Shown: piece by piece, positions 21,258-31,560 of the stretch
Numbering within the stretch: the first letter of the stretch is position 1
Layout: each line of letters begins with the position of its first letter
DNA from: Lutraria lutraria
Taxonomy: Eukaryota; Mollusca; Bivalvia; Venerida; Mactridae
Length of the DNA: 64,000 nt
Assembly (NCBI GenBank): GCA_964023205.1
Contig: OZ026847.1
Span: 33,979,913 to 34,043,912, forward strand
Direction: 5' to 3'
Program-made: the position numbers and the translations under genes
The notes under the pieces: model-generated
Database searches by the model: none
What the model was told of the DNA's origin: nothing
Seen by the model: the letters and a program-made list of their open reading frames with translations, nothing else

Positions 21258-24200
21258 CTAAACATAAAAGCAATAACATGAATGAAACATCACACTTCCA
21301 CACAATTGAAGCTAAGGTGTTGTGGAGTTAATTACCACGATAATATCATACATTAAGAAATGATGTATACGTAAATACATTGATATAGACTTATGATACA
21401 AACAGTTTCAAGTTATTCCAATTGTATGAGTTATCTCTGTCCCATGCTCCAAAACAGGTCATCACAGATTGCTAAAGTTTTGCTAGTACACATTACATAG
21501 AAGTTAAGCAACTTTTATATCGTTAATCAAATTAAAAAGCCATTAACTCCCTATTCCCAGTTTTTATATTACTACACTGAAATGATTAGCAATAAATAAC
21601 AGGAATATTTTAATGTATTACTAGTATTTCGAAACTATCAAACGCGACATACTTGTTTCAAGTCTAAATGAAAGGAAATAATTATGTACAAAAAAAACGC
21701 AAAGTAAAAATACGTTCTATGAATTCTTTTTTCAATACTTACATATTGTCATTGTTTCTCTTGTCTTCATTTTCCTGTTTATCTAAATAAGTCAAAATAC
21801 AAGTGATGTCACATTATGTGTACATGGAATATGACATATGTTTGTACGTATATGTGAAAGATTAGTCAAAGTTAGTAAATATATTTTTTGGTATCACTTG
21901 AACAATTCATCATGTCAGCGCGATTTCTAAGTGGACACGCACACATATATCCATGTATATATATATAAATATGCAATAAATGTTTCACCACTATACCATT
22001 TGTGCTTATATTGTTTTCATCCTAGAAATCAATAAAACAAAATAAATAAACAGATTGGTCAGTAAAAAGCAGTATAATTTTACAAAAATAAGGTGTCAAA
22101 TTGTGGGTTTGTGACGTCAAACGTTGTAAAACCTAGTTTTATAAAGTGTGTACATATGTATAAACTATTTGCCGTGTTTATACAAAACTGAATGTATCTA
22201 AAAACTTATCCATACCTTCCTTGTCTGTCGCTGAATTTTCTGATTGGTGTTTTCTAACATAAAATAAAACCTTGAATGATATACTCGCATCACTTTTTCA
22301 TATAATAGAAGTTGTGGTGTTATGGTGTTAATTACCACGTAAAAGTCATACATTTAGAAATGTTGAATACGTAAATACATTAATATAGTATTATCATATA
22401 AACAATATCAAGTTGTTCCTAACGTACAAGTTCTCCAAAACAGGTCATGACTGATTATGAAACTTTTGTCATATTTCTGTACGTTAATCACATTATTACA
22501 GCCATTCACACCGTATTTCCCGATCCTGGTATTGTTACATTGAAATAATTATCAGTGAAAAACGGAAATAGTTAATTATTTCAAGACTATCAAACGCTAT
22601 AGATTGATTTCAAGTTAAATGAACATAAAAAGCAACGCTAAATAAAAATATGAATGCAAATTGCAAAATACTTTCTATTAGATTATTCAATTTACGTGTT
22701 GTTGACTTCATTTTCAGTCGTATTTCAACTTTTATTACATATCAAACGATTACTATGCTGTATGCAATCGAGAGTGATAAAAAGGCATTGCATATGAAAT
22801 ACTCTCAGTTATTTAATGATTGATGTAGTCAGGTAGCTGTTATAGATTCAGCACAATGATTTCCGGAAGACATAGAGCACACCCGGATACCTGTGACTGA
22901 TAAAATAATATTTTACCTCGAATTACGTAGTGGTTCTAGCGGTTTCGATCTGTTAGGATTCTTCCTTACTTTCCTGATTGTCGGTTGATTTCCTAACTCA
23001 CTGCGTTATTTTCCAAACATAAAAAATAATTCCAGGAATTAAATGAAATATCCATTTACATTTACTAAAGGGTGTGGCTCGTGTAAACGTCATAAAGTTT
23101 AATATGATATGTACATACAAACATACATCAAGACTAACTAGACCTATCACTAAAGGTGATGAATACTCCCAGATGCCGCCTTGACACAGTTATTGTTACA
23201 TTTTACAAAGGGAAATATAACGCATTTTAATACCTGCAAATTGTTGCTTATCCTGACCATTCTAAATATTCATTATATAAAAAATAACAAATGGCCATAA
23301 CGCATTAAATTTACTAGGACAAAACCTATTGTGGACATGCACAACTTGGCAAACTACTTATCACTTCTAAGAAGTTTCACTGAATTCCTGCATGTAGTTG
23401 CTGAGAAATGATTTGGACAAAATTAACATATTGTATAAAACAAAGGGCCATAACTCAGTGAAAATTAATCCAAACAAAACCTGGTTATTGCATGCACAAC
23501 TTGGCTTACATTTTATAACTTCTGTGAAGTTTCATTGAATTCCTATGAGTATTTACTGAGTAGTTACTGAGATATTGTATATACACTGTATAAAAAACAA
23601 CAAAGGGCCATAACTCAGTAAAAGTTTAACTAACCAAGACAAGCTTAATGCATGCACAACTAGGCTAACTACTTATCACTTCTGTGAAGTTTCATTGAAT
23701 TCCTGTCAGTAGTTAATGAGAAATAGTCCAGACAAAATTTGCCTATTGAATATATACTGTATAAAAAAGGGCTATTACTCAGTGACAATTAGTCCAAACG
23801 AAAATGCTTTTAGTATGCACAACTGGGCTAACTGCTTATCACTTCTGTGAAGTTTCATTGAATTCCTGTCAGTAGTTATTGAGAAATGGTCCGGACAAAA
23901 TTTGCCTATTGTATATACTGTATAAAAAAACAAAGGGCTATAACTCAGTGAAAATTAATTCAAACAAAAATGCTTCAAGCATGCACAACTAGGCTTACCA
24001 CTGATCACTTCTGTGAAGTTTTATTGAAATTCTGAAAGTAGTTGCTGAGAAATTGTCCGGACAAATTGTGTATTCAGAGGCACGGACCGACCTACCGTCA
24101 AGTGTGAATCCAATATAGCCCCCATATATTTCATATCTGGTGGTATAATTAGAGAATCAAAGCTCTGAAGGTTCTGTTGTTGTTCGGAACTACAAAGTAG

Positions 24201-27200
24201 TCAAAAGTTGAATTTCTCTGCCGGGTGAGATATTGGGTTGAGTTTCTGACACCGAACGATAGTTCGCGCATGAGTTTTGATGCATACCAAATTACTACGC
24301 TTTTCTACACCCGCCATGCAATTGTTAAAGTTGTTCCCATTCCATGTGCTTTCAGTACTTTTATTTATGTTTCCCCTTCTGATCCAGCAATATGTAGTCT
24401 GCATTACCTGCCCCTTTCTATACTCAACTCATGCACGTAATATTTGAATTTGTATTTATGCCATTGAATTGAAAAATTGGAACCACTTTCGTAGGCGGTA
24501 GTTTATGGAAGCTCTTCAGTTTACAGGAAAATTAAAACCGATTGACTGTTGAGAAATGGTCTTAACTTTGTGTTCGTATCGAACAAAAAAACGAGTTTAA
24601 ATTGTTCAGAACGCATGAGTTCTACCGGTTCAACGGTCCAAAACAGGCAATAACTGATAATCAGATTTTCAGTATTACACATTACATACAAAGTAATGCT
24701 ATTTGTTCACATTAATCAAATTATAACAACCATTCACTCCTTATTTTCCAATTTCGGTATTGATACACTGAAATAATTAAAAGAAAAAAAATATTTATAC
24801 GGAAATATTTTTTATCACATTAAAGAGGCATGCCCTGTTTTGCAATAAAAACGCAAATTGCAATAAAAAATTAAAATCGCCCGAAACGTTTTATTTATAC
24901 CTGAATCGATTGTATATTGATGTATTAATACTAAAAATATATGTCCGACACATATATCTCATATAATGTGTAATTTCAGCAAGTTTCATACCCAACGCAG
25001 TTTGCAATAAAAATTGCCCATTTTCCAAATGCAAATTGCAATAAAAATTTAAAATCGCCCGAAACGATTTATTTTCACCAAAATCGATTGTACACTAATG
25101 TTGTTATGCTAGAAATATATGTGCGACTAATATATCTCATATAACGTGATTATTTTAATTACTAAATCAATTAAGTCCTGTAAAATGTTACGAAATATCC
25201 CGCTAATTTACTCAAAATACAAATTTCAAGATTTACCGATTTCGGCATTTCGGGTTTTGTCAAAACCAAAGACATCTCGGAAAACATGTCAACAAACATG
25301 AAATGGTAAGTATTGCTCATGCTTTGTTCATTTTTGCGATATCAAGTTTATCCTATCAATCAATTATAAGTAAATATCAATGTAATGCTGGTTTTGAAAG
25401 GCAGCGCGCGCTCGTTTAAATTCTCAGACGAAACGGAAATATCGTTGTCGTCAATAAATTATTCAAATCGACATACAAACACCGACGCGCGCCTTAAAGA
25501 GTCATTTTTGAACGCACATTCATCTTTGATTTTATGGTAATAATTGGTTTTATAAGTCATAAACGCATTTTTGGTGTATGAAAACCAAGACACAGCAGTT
25601 CCAGGGCAAGCCCTTTTAATTCAAGACGTTCAAATGCTATATAGGAATATTTCTGTCGGGACGCGCTTACGTAAACGACGTCATGGCGCGCTTACGGCCA
25701 CGTTCTATTGTTTGGCGTCATTGTTTTGTTGTTGTTCATTATTAAGTAAAAAAAATAGAACCTGAACAACGTTGTTATAATATTTCTCGTCTTCTAATAG
25801 ACAATTACAAATCAAGATAATGGTAAATATCAACACTATGTAGGAGTAAAACTGTCAATGCAAATTACAAAATACATTCTATGAAACTATTACGTCCATA
25901 CTTACATGTTGTCATTCTTTTTCACGGCCTTATTTGCTTGTTTTTCTATATTGATAAAATACAAGTCATGATGCTGTATATGTACATGAAATATAACATA
26001 AACTCATACGTATATATGAAATAGATTGGCCAAAATCAATAATAGAATTTTCGCATGTCCTTTAAACATTATTTAAAGTTACCTTCATTTTAAAGCGCGC
26101 TCACAAAACTATATACTCGTATATATACAAGAAATGCTTCAAAATGCAAATCAGTAAAAACATTAATATTTTACAAAACTATGTCATCAAATTGTGGCTT
26201 TGTGACGTTAAATCGTGTCAACGATATTCATGTTGATCCTACGCATGTATCAACTACAGTGTTCATAGTATAATTGAATACATAGGAAAAGTTCTCCACA
26301 CCTCTCATATATGTTGCTTGATCTCCTGATCCACTGTGTTCTTTTGCAATCCTAAAAGCAATACCTTATAATAATAATTTGATTTTGATTTATTTCTATG
26401 TCGTATATCGACCGAAACGATGATGATAATGATGGATTGTGTGTTGTTAATTAGCACTAAAAGTAAAAAATGTAGTTAAATTGTGTACATGAAAACATTA
26501 CTTTAGTCTTATCATACAAGACTTATTTCAAGATTATCAAATGCTCTAGAACAAAAAACACGTAAATGCCAATACCATATACAACTAAAGATATAATATG
26601 TAAATTACAAAATACATTCTACAAAAATGTTAATTCCATACTTACGTGTTGTCAATACTAACTTCATTTCTGTGTTGACCTACATAGACGAAAATACAAG
26701 TGATATTGCAGTATGTGCACATAAAATTTGACATATGCTCGTACGTATAATTTTTATGTAAAATAGATTTGTCAACGTAAATAATACAATTTTCGAGTTT
26801 CATTTGAAGAACATATTACGTCATCACATTATCTTGATGTTTAAGCGTGTATAACATTAATGTTTCATCATGATTATACAATTTGTGATTATATTATTTT
26901 AATCCAACAAAATAGTTGAAAAGATTGGTCAGCTAGGCTTACAAATGTCAAAGGAGAGACAACGGGCAAATAAGTAATAACAGTATAATTTTACAGAAAT
27001 ATGTCGTCAATTGGACGATTGTTATCTTCAATATCAACTATCAAATGACTATTAAATGACTCGACACGGCAAGTCTTATGTGAAGACAATATTACAAGTA
27101 GACAATGACAAAACAACTACGGATATCTTTTTAAAGATGCCACTTAGAGTAAGAAAAGTTTATAAGTCTTACCAGAATTTATTTTTGACATTATTGCTGC

Positions 27201-27634
27201 AATGATTGCTGCTGAAAAACAACCAGCCGCCAAACCGAATAATATCCAAGCAACAATGCATCCAATATCGTCACATGGACCTGCATTATAAATATAGTGT
27301 TGAACAATTGGGATATTATATACGCGTACGTGTTTACATCTCACAAAACAGTTAACGATGAATACCTAAACTATTTTGATGTGCTAACATTGTGTCAGTT
27401 TTAATTAAATCCAAACGTTGACATACCATTGTAAAAACTATAGTAAATCTCCTTTTGATCAACATTGCATCAAAATGTCTTTACAAATACTGATCGAATG
27501 CAAAATGTGAAAAATAAGGATAAAAAGTACAAATGATTATTTACCTTCACATTCAGTTGTGTTTTTATATATTGAACAATTACATTTCTCCATACAGACA
27601 GTGTCACATAAAATTTGATCAGCACTGCATTGTT
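21214..27634 (-). CDS. Cys-rich/TM gene with alternating cytoplasmic microexons (partial)
   Basis: Eight spliceable exons on the minus strand read without a stop for 444 nt. They encode a cysteine-rich ectodomain piece, a transmembrane helix and a polar, charged tail built from alternating type B (phase 1 in, 2 out) and type A (phase 2 in, 1 out) microexons of 34-50 nt. A B+A pair is always a multiple of three (34+50, 40+38, 40+44 nt), so units can be added, lost or skipped in pairs without a frameshift. Donors are GTAAGT for B and GTATGG (or GTGTGG) for A. The 5' exons (start codon, rest of the ectodomain) and the terminal exon were not found. The first exon opens in phase 1, like the stalk exon of the gene at 31223-39566, so it may be an alternative 3' end of that gene. 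Function unknown. Confidence 0.65.
21743..21782 (-). CDS. Microexon B4
   Basis: 40 nt between acceptor tatttag and donor GTAAGT, encoding KQENEDKRNNDN. It has phase 1 in and phase 2 out. The flanking intron phrase 'acaagtgatgtcacattatgtgtacat' is nearly identical to the one beside the dead copy at 20790. Confidence 0.72.
22216..22253 (-). CDS. Microexon A2
   Basis: 38 nt between acceptor atgttag and donor GTATGG, encoding KHQSENSATDKE. The phase 2-1 pattern fits directly after B2 (or a B exon) and before B4. Confidence 0.68.
22692..22722 (-). pseudogene. Decayed B-type microexon
   Basis: The minus strand holds CTGAAAATGAAGTCAACAACAC followed by a GTAAAT donor, aligning with B1/B4. No AG acceptor remains at the expected place. 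Skipping this and the decayed A exon as a pair keeps the reading frame. Confidence 0.5.
22962..23016 (-). pseudogene. Decayed A-type microexon
   Basis: The minus strand reads tgtttgGAAAATAACGCAGTGAGTTAGGAAATC, clearly related to exon A3. The AG acceptor has become TG, the length is changed by one base and the donor is GTAAGG-like. It is not expected to be spliced in frame. Confidence 0.55.
23250..24097 (+). repeat. Tandem array, ~160-bp unit ('gggccataactcagtg')
   Basis: About five units share 'caaagggccataactcagtgaaaattaa', 'gcatgcacaactnggcta', 'cacttctgtgaagtttcattgaattcctg' and 'tagttnntgagaaatngtccggacaaa'. The array ends with 'ggcacggaccgacctacc', like the gacgga tails of related arrays in this window. 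It interrupts the microexon cassette array. Confidence 0.8.
24098..24852. other. No gene recognised
   Basis: Sequence between two repeats. The overlapping short ORFs on both strands lack any family signature. A 'cattaaagaggcatgccctg' phrase near 24821 resembles the end of a TTAA-targeting element, but no matching inverted end was found. Confidence 0.35.
24853..25150. repeat. Two-unit tandem duplication, ~178 bp
   Basis: The phrase 'gcaaattgcaataaaaa' followed by 'aaaatcgcccgaaacg' occurs at 24853 and 25031. It is followed in both by 'atcgattgta', 'aaatatatgt' and 'atatctcatataa'. The second unit is cut short near 25150. Confidence 0.7.
25151..25860. other. CpG-richer stretch, origin unclear
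   Basis: It is locally richer in CG (gcgcgcgctcg, gacgcgcgcc, catggcgcgctta) than the surrounding DNA. On the plus strand ATGTCAACAAACATGAAATG is followed by GTAAGT (about 25286-25311), which looks like a tiny first exon. No continuation was found, so it is not called a gene. Confidence 0.3.
25906..25945 (-). CDS. Microexon B2
   Basis: 40 nt between acceptor tatatag and donor GTAAGT, encoding KQANKAVKKNDN. It ends GACAACAT|GTAAGT, like B4 (GACAATAT|GTAAGT). The downstream neighbour cassette is separated from it by the repeat array at 23-24 kb. Confidence 0.7.
26302..26351 (-). CDS. Microexon A1
   Basis: 50 nt between acceptor cttttag and donor GTGTGG, encoding IAKEHSGSGDQATYMR. It aligns with other A exons over GAACACAGTG-ATCAG. 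The phase 2 entry and phase 1 exit complement B exons. Confidence 0.68.
26646..26679 (-). CDS. Microexon B1
   Basis: 34 nt between acceptor ctatgtag and donor GTAAGT, encoding QHRNEVSIDN. Two bases complete the upstream split codon and two are left at the end. It aligns with the other B exons over the AATGAAG...GACAAYAY part and over the intron just 5' of it ('aaatacaagtgat'). Confidence 0.7.
27173..27280 (-). CDS. Transmembrane exon of the microexon gene
   Basis: A 108-nt exon from acceptor ataatgcag to donor GTAAGA, phase 1-1. PCDDIGC is followed by a hydrophobic helix IVAWILFGLAAGCFSAAIIA and AIM, then SKINSG. The preceding exon ends TECEG, so the two read smoothly into each other. Confidence 0.78.
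27545..27634 (-). CDS. Cys-rich (EGF-like) exon
   Basis: A 90-nt exon from acceptor ttttgcag to donor GTAAAT, phase 1-1. It holds six cysteines in about 30 residues (CSADQILC, CMEKCNC, TTEC), spaced C6C3C3C1C8C. This is compact EGF-like spacing but not a perfect match to the family. One N-glycosylation sequon (NCS) and a second (NTT). Confidence 0.72.
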
Positions 27635-27725
27635 CTGCAAAATACAAACAACATCAAACCGCCTTTCCTATTTAAATTGCAACACGTGCTGGTCAGTTTA
27701 AATTTTGTGCTTATAGATATAATAC

Positions 27726-29439
27726 CAGAGACCTATTATGCAGTACCAGTACTATATTTTAGTGCAGTACTGCAGTACCAGTACTTTTATTTTTGAAGTA
27801 ATTAAGTACCAGCACCAGTACCTTTTATATTTTCACCATGTTTTACATGAAATTTCTGACACACTGTCAAACAACAAATACATACACATACATTATATAT
27901 TTACATTTTTTACTATCTATACCATACATTTATCAACAAGGTACATGTATTCCTAGTAATCTATAATTTACTATTTAAGGTTAACCATATTTTTTTTACA
28001 GAACATATCAGCAAAAGTACTAATTTAAAACAAGTCAGTCAGTCATCATCCTATTGTTGAATAATTAGTCATCTGTAATACAATACAATCACCTTTCACC
28101 TTAAACGCATCAGCCTTTTGTTTCCCTTCACACCTAAGTACAATTATATTGTTTATTTTTTATCTGGGGAGACATTGACAACTTTTATTGTACAAGCAAT
28201 ACCAATTTTTATTTGGATAATGTAAAAAAGTAGCATCTGCTTAGTATTTATAACACTTTTACTATCCAACTTATGAAAATAAAGATTAAATTAATCTACA
28301 TTATGTTTTCTTTAAAGCTACATTACAACTTTACATATAAATTTCCATAACATGGTTGGTTCTCTTAAATGATATTTAATGTATTAGATGTATAATATGA
28401 AGTGTTCGGGATTGCATTTTAAATATTGTCATTCTTTTGTATATCCATTAAGACACTCACAGGTGAATTTTTAAAAACTTTCACCATCAGTTAAGAGAGT
28501 TACGACCATTTTTGTTCCTCCACCCCCAACGTAAAATAGTACCTTAAAATCTTATGAAGACACCTGTATGAAAATTAATCTACCTCTATAACAGATGACA
28601 CAATAAATGCAAAAATGTGTATAAGTCTAAGGGAAACCAATATTTTGTCAATCCAAAGTATAAATATGATGTTTGGAACTACTATGTTGCAGAAAAAATG
28701 AAAAATATAACCCCGCCCCTTTCAGATTTAGTGAAGATTTTTGCTTATTACCAAAAAGTAACAAATTGATAAGTATCACTAAGATAAAAACCAAAGTGGG
28801 GCAATGCCTGAAATGTTCTCAAAATTAACTACTGTGTGTGTATAATGTCTATAGCAAATTTTAAAAAGTTTCACCATCCGGTTTTGAAAAGATGAGTGTC
28901 AGAAATCCATGGTTACTTGATTTTCGTTAATTAACGATGTATAAATTCCTAAAATCTAAACAAAATATTTTGGAATATATATTTTCCTTCATATTACTGT
29001 GTTTATTCATGTTCTAAGTACAAAACATTACCTAAAAACTAAAAAAAAAGAAGAAAAAAATTTGGTCCCAGTGGGGTTTGAACCCATGACCCTCAAGGAA
29101 TTTGTCAATTGTACATAAAAATGATGAAATTTAGTACTCTTCAAAATGGAGGTAATGCATTATACATCTAATACCTTAAGATTTAAAAGTTTGCTCTTTC
29201 ATGAATAATGAAATGATATATGAGATTGACAAGTTTATTATTTTAGAGAAAAGTTGGCATATTTATAAAAACAAAAGTACTGCATCAGTACTGCAGTACC
29301 AGTACCATTTCTGGAGACAGTAATGCAGTACCAGTACCAGTAGTTGCAAAATTATCTGTGAGTAATTCAGTATCAGAACCAGTGCTTGCAAAATGACTGC
29401 AGTACGAACTGCAGTACCAGTATCAGTAATGTATCTCTG
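27726..29439. mobile_element. Non-autonomous hAT element
   Basis: The 1714-bp element starts CAGAGACCTATTA and ends with the inverse of CAGAGATACATTA. It is flanked by a perfect 8-bp target duplication TATAATAC (27718-27725 and 29440-29447), the size made by hAT transposases. Both ends carry clusters of CAGTACCAGTAC subterminal repeats (27740-27820 and 29278-29430). No transposase-like frame inside, so it depends on an autonomous relative. It lies upstream of the Cys-rich exon. Confidence 0.9.
29057..29096 (-). repeat. tRNA-like 3' fragment (B-box relic)
   Basis: The minus strand reads catGGGTTCAAACCCCactggg, a T-arm/B-box-like segment with flanking tRNA-like bases. No A box was recognised upstream, so it is probably the remains of a SINE captured inside the hAT element. 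Confidence 0.4.
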
Positions 29440-29449
29440 TATAATACTA

Positions 29450-30058
29450 GTAAATTCTACATATTTTTTTTTATTTTCTAACCTAATGGTTTAACACCAA
29501 AATGTGGTATACACCCCAAAGATATGTTGTCACTTCTTTAATCGAATGAATATAGCCTTAGAAGTGTTTTCTAATACAAATCGCCTTTAAATATCGAATA
29601 TCAATATTCAATAATTATCTTTCATGTATATGGTTTTTTCAAAGAATGTATAATCATATGAATTCGATAAAAGACATATAACATATCATTATCGTTTCAT
29701 AGTCGTCTTGTGGGACGTTTGGAATTGCACTCTTTTCGGCAAGATGGATACATCGTTAAATGCACTTTCAACAGTGACATATGTTGTTGAAGCGATTATC
29801 AATTTAATTTCTATGTTTTGTTACTTGACGCTCACGAACATCATTCCTATATTTTCAACTTCTATGTGTCTGAATGATTCCACACAAATGAAGTCATGTT
29901 AAGCTGTTGACAAGTTAACAAAATTCAGTACGTTCCGTTATTTGAATACATTCATCAGTATCCCCACAAAGTCACATTGTACATACTAACATGGAATCGG
30001 AGAACCCAATCAGTGCAGAGTTAGTCAGAATGATATCAATATATATATCTATATACAG
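29450..30058. other. No gene recognised
   Basis: AT-rich. It was searched on the minus strand for 5' exons of the microexon gene (signal peptide, ectodomain); none with matching splice phase was found. Confidence 0.35.
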
Positions 30059-30700
30059 GGTATTTAAAAACAAACGATGCCTAATAACTCCTTGAATTTG
30101 TGAAGAATAGTTGTAATTTTGGTATCAATAGTAAGAAGACAGAATAATACTTTAATGAATATACAGAAGAACGTCGTACAATGTCAAGATGACGTCATCA
30201 AATTCTTGAAGTTCCATAATGACTGAAAATGCAACCATTATACGATTGTATCACAAATTGGGCAAATATCCAGCATTAGTTTGAAGAAAAGTAAATAATA
30301 AGTATCCAAAGTCATCATGTCCATCTATAAAACAAATAACAAATAAACTTTGAGACCACAGGGACTGTAACAGATAAGTCTGACGACAGGAAGGAGTGGA
30401 AAACCCTGAGTTGGCGTACAGGCGATAATACAGAGCATATAAAGGAAACGTCAGTGTAACTTATGAATGCTATTGGAAAATACTAAATGATACGTTTTAC
30501 CCAAAACTAAGAAAGAGTAGACTGTTGAAACTTGTAGATTCCAACAGGATGGTGCTGATCTTCACACTGCAAATATTGTGTTTGACAATTTCATCTCACA
30601 CTGGTTGCAGAAAAAAAACATGGTGTTCATTTTTAGCATCTCTAATAAACATCGTAAATAAACACTGGTAAATATTCCGACCAGAGAAAATCTTACATGC
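30059..30700 (+). mobile_element. Decayed Tc1/mariner-type transposase relic
   Basis: ATG at 30219 opens MTENATIIRLYHKLGKYPAL, like an N-terminal helix-turn-helix. Further on, ETTGTVTDKS matches the linker after the first DNA-binding domain, and FQQDGADLHTANIVF (from 30539) matches the second catalytic Asp block (QQDGAP-H). Frames differ and there are stops between blocks, so the gene is dead. It may begin at 'acagggtatttaaa' (30054). The end is not defined. Confidence 0.65.
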
Positions 30701-31222
30701 ATGTGCTTTAGTTGTGTTAAGTTTAGATCACGTGTTACAAACAGTAACATATTTATTGTAAATTAGCAATATTTGTGGGACATGTTTTTGGATCACACTG
30801 TAGATGGTATCATTTTACAATTAAATTTGTTAAACTACAAAGTATATCATAAAAACATTAGCATCACCCACTTGATTTGTCTGCGAGATGTGTTTCAATG
30901 AAGCTAAAAATACAACGGAATAAATTTTAAGATAGTGGTTGAAATATGTTTTCGATAAGAAAAAGTATGATTTGCCTGTTATCTTGTTCATTGGCAAAGA
31001 CTATTTATAAAAATTGCATACCAGTTTAGCTATCAAAATATATGGTATTGACAAATTTACATGTGTGTATTCACTAGAACGCCAAATGATTTTAATATTG
31101 TATGAGTATTACTTTGGTCACATCAAGGTTAAAACATCGGAAGATACCAGATTTTAGAAGTGAAGAACTTTAAGTCTTTATATATATATATCGACGAACG
31201 AACATGGAATTCCGTGCACACA

Positions 31223-31560
31223 CTACATATTTGTTGACTGTGAACCAGCATGTATATCAATATTTGTAAATGACGATTCCTTCTGTTTTTCGTTCCTCTT
31301 CTTTTTGTTAACATAGATACACATAATGTGAATAACACCAGAAGAAATCAGAAGTATAAGTATACATCCGCCAACAGTTAGAAATATAATCGGTTTTTGC
31401 ATGGCATTATTTAAATTGTCATTTGCAGTCATATCTGTATTATTTTCAGTCGTTGTGTCTTTCGTAGTGTGTAACATGGTGGTATTTGCCGGTTGAGTTG
31501 GCAAAGAAGTTGGTTGAGTGTCTGTAGATACGTGTTGGGTTGTGGTGTCCGTGTTATTGT
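31223..31560 (-). CDS. Ig-like gene exon 5: stalk, transmembrane helix, tail and stop
   Basis: A terminal exon opened by acceptor ttttttcag in phase 1. It starts with a Thr/Ser/Asn/Pro-rich, probably O-glycosylated stalk (about 55 residues). Then comes the helix PIIFLTVGGCILILLISSGV with IHIMCIY, the stop-transfer NKKKR, and a polar tail ending QSTNM and TAG (31223-31225). Confidence 0.82.

Larger units (their letters stand above)
20475..22960 (-). repeat. Tandemly duplicated microexon cassettes (distal group)
   Basis: Three consecutive cassettes of about 740-990 bases repeat exon and intron sequence together. Shared blocks include 'atacaagtgatgtcacattatgtgtacat', 'tatgcaataaatgtttcaccactatac', 'gtgtcaaattgtggctttgtgacgt' and 'taattancacgtaaa'. 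A fourth and fifth lie at 25.86-27.0 kb, so the array was split by the inserted DNA between. Confidence 0.8.

Noticed and set aside
25286..25311. Tiny ATG exon followed by GTAAGT
   Set aside because: Only seven codons and no partner exon found on the plus strand.
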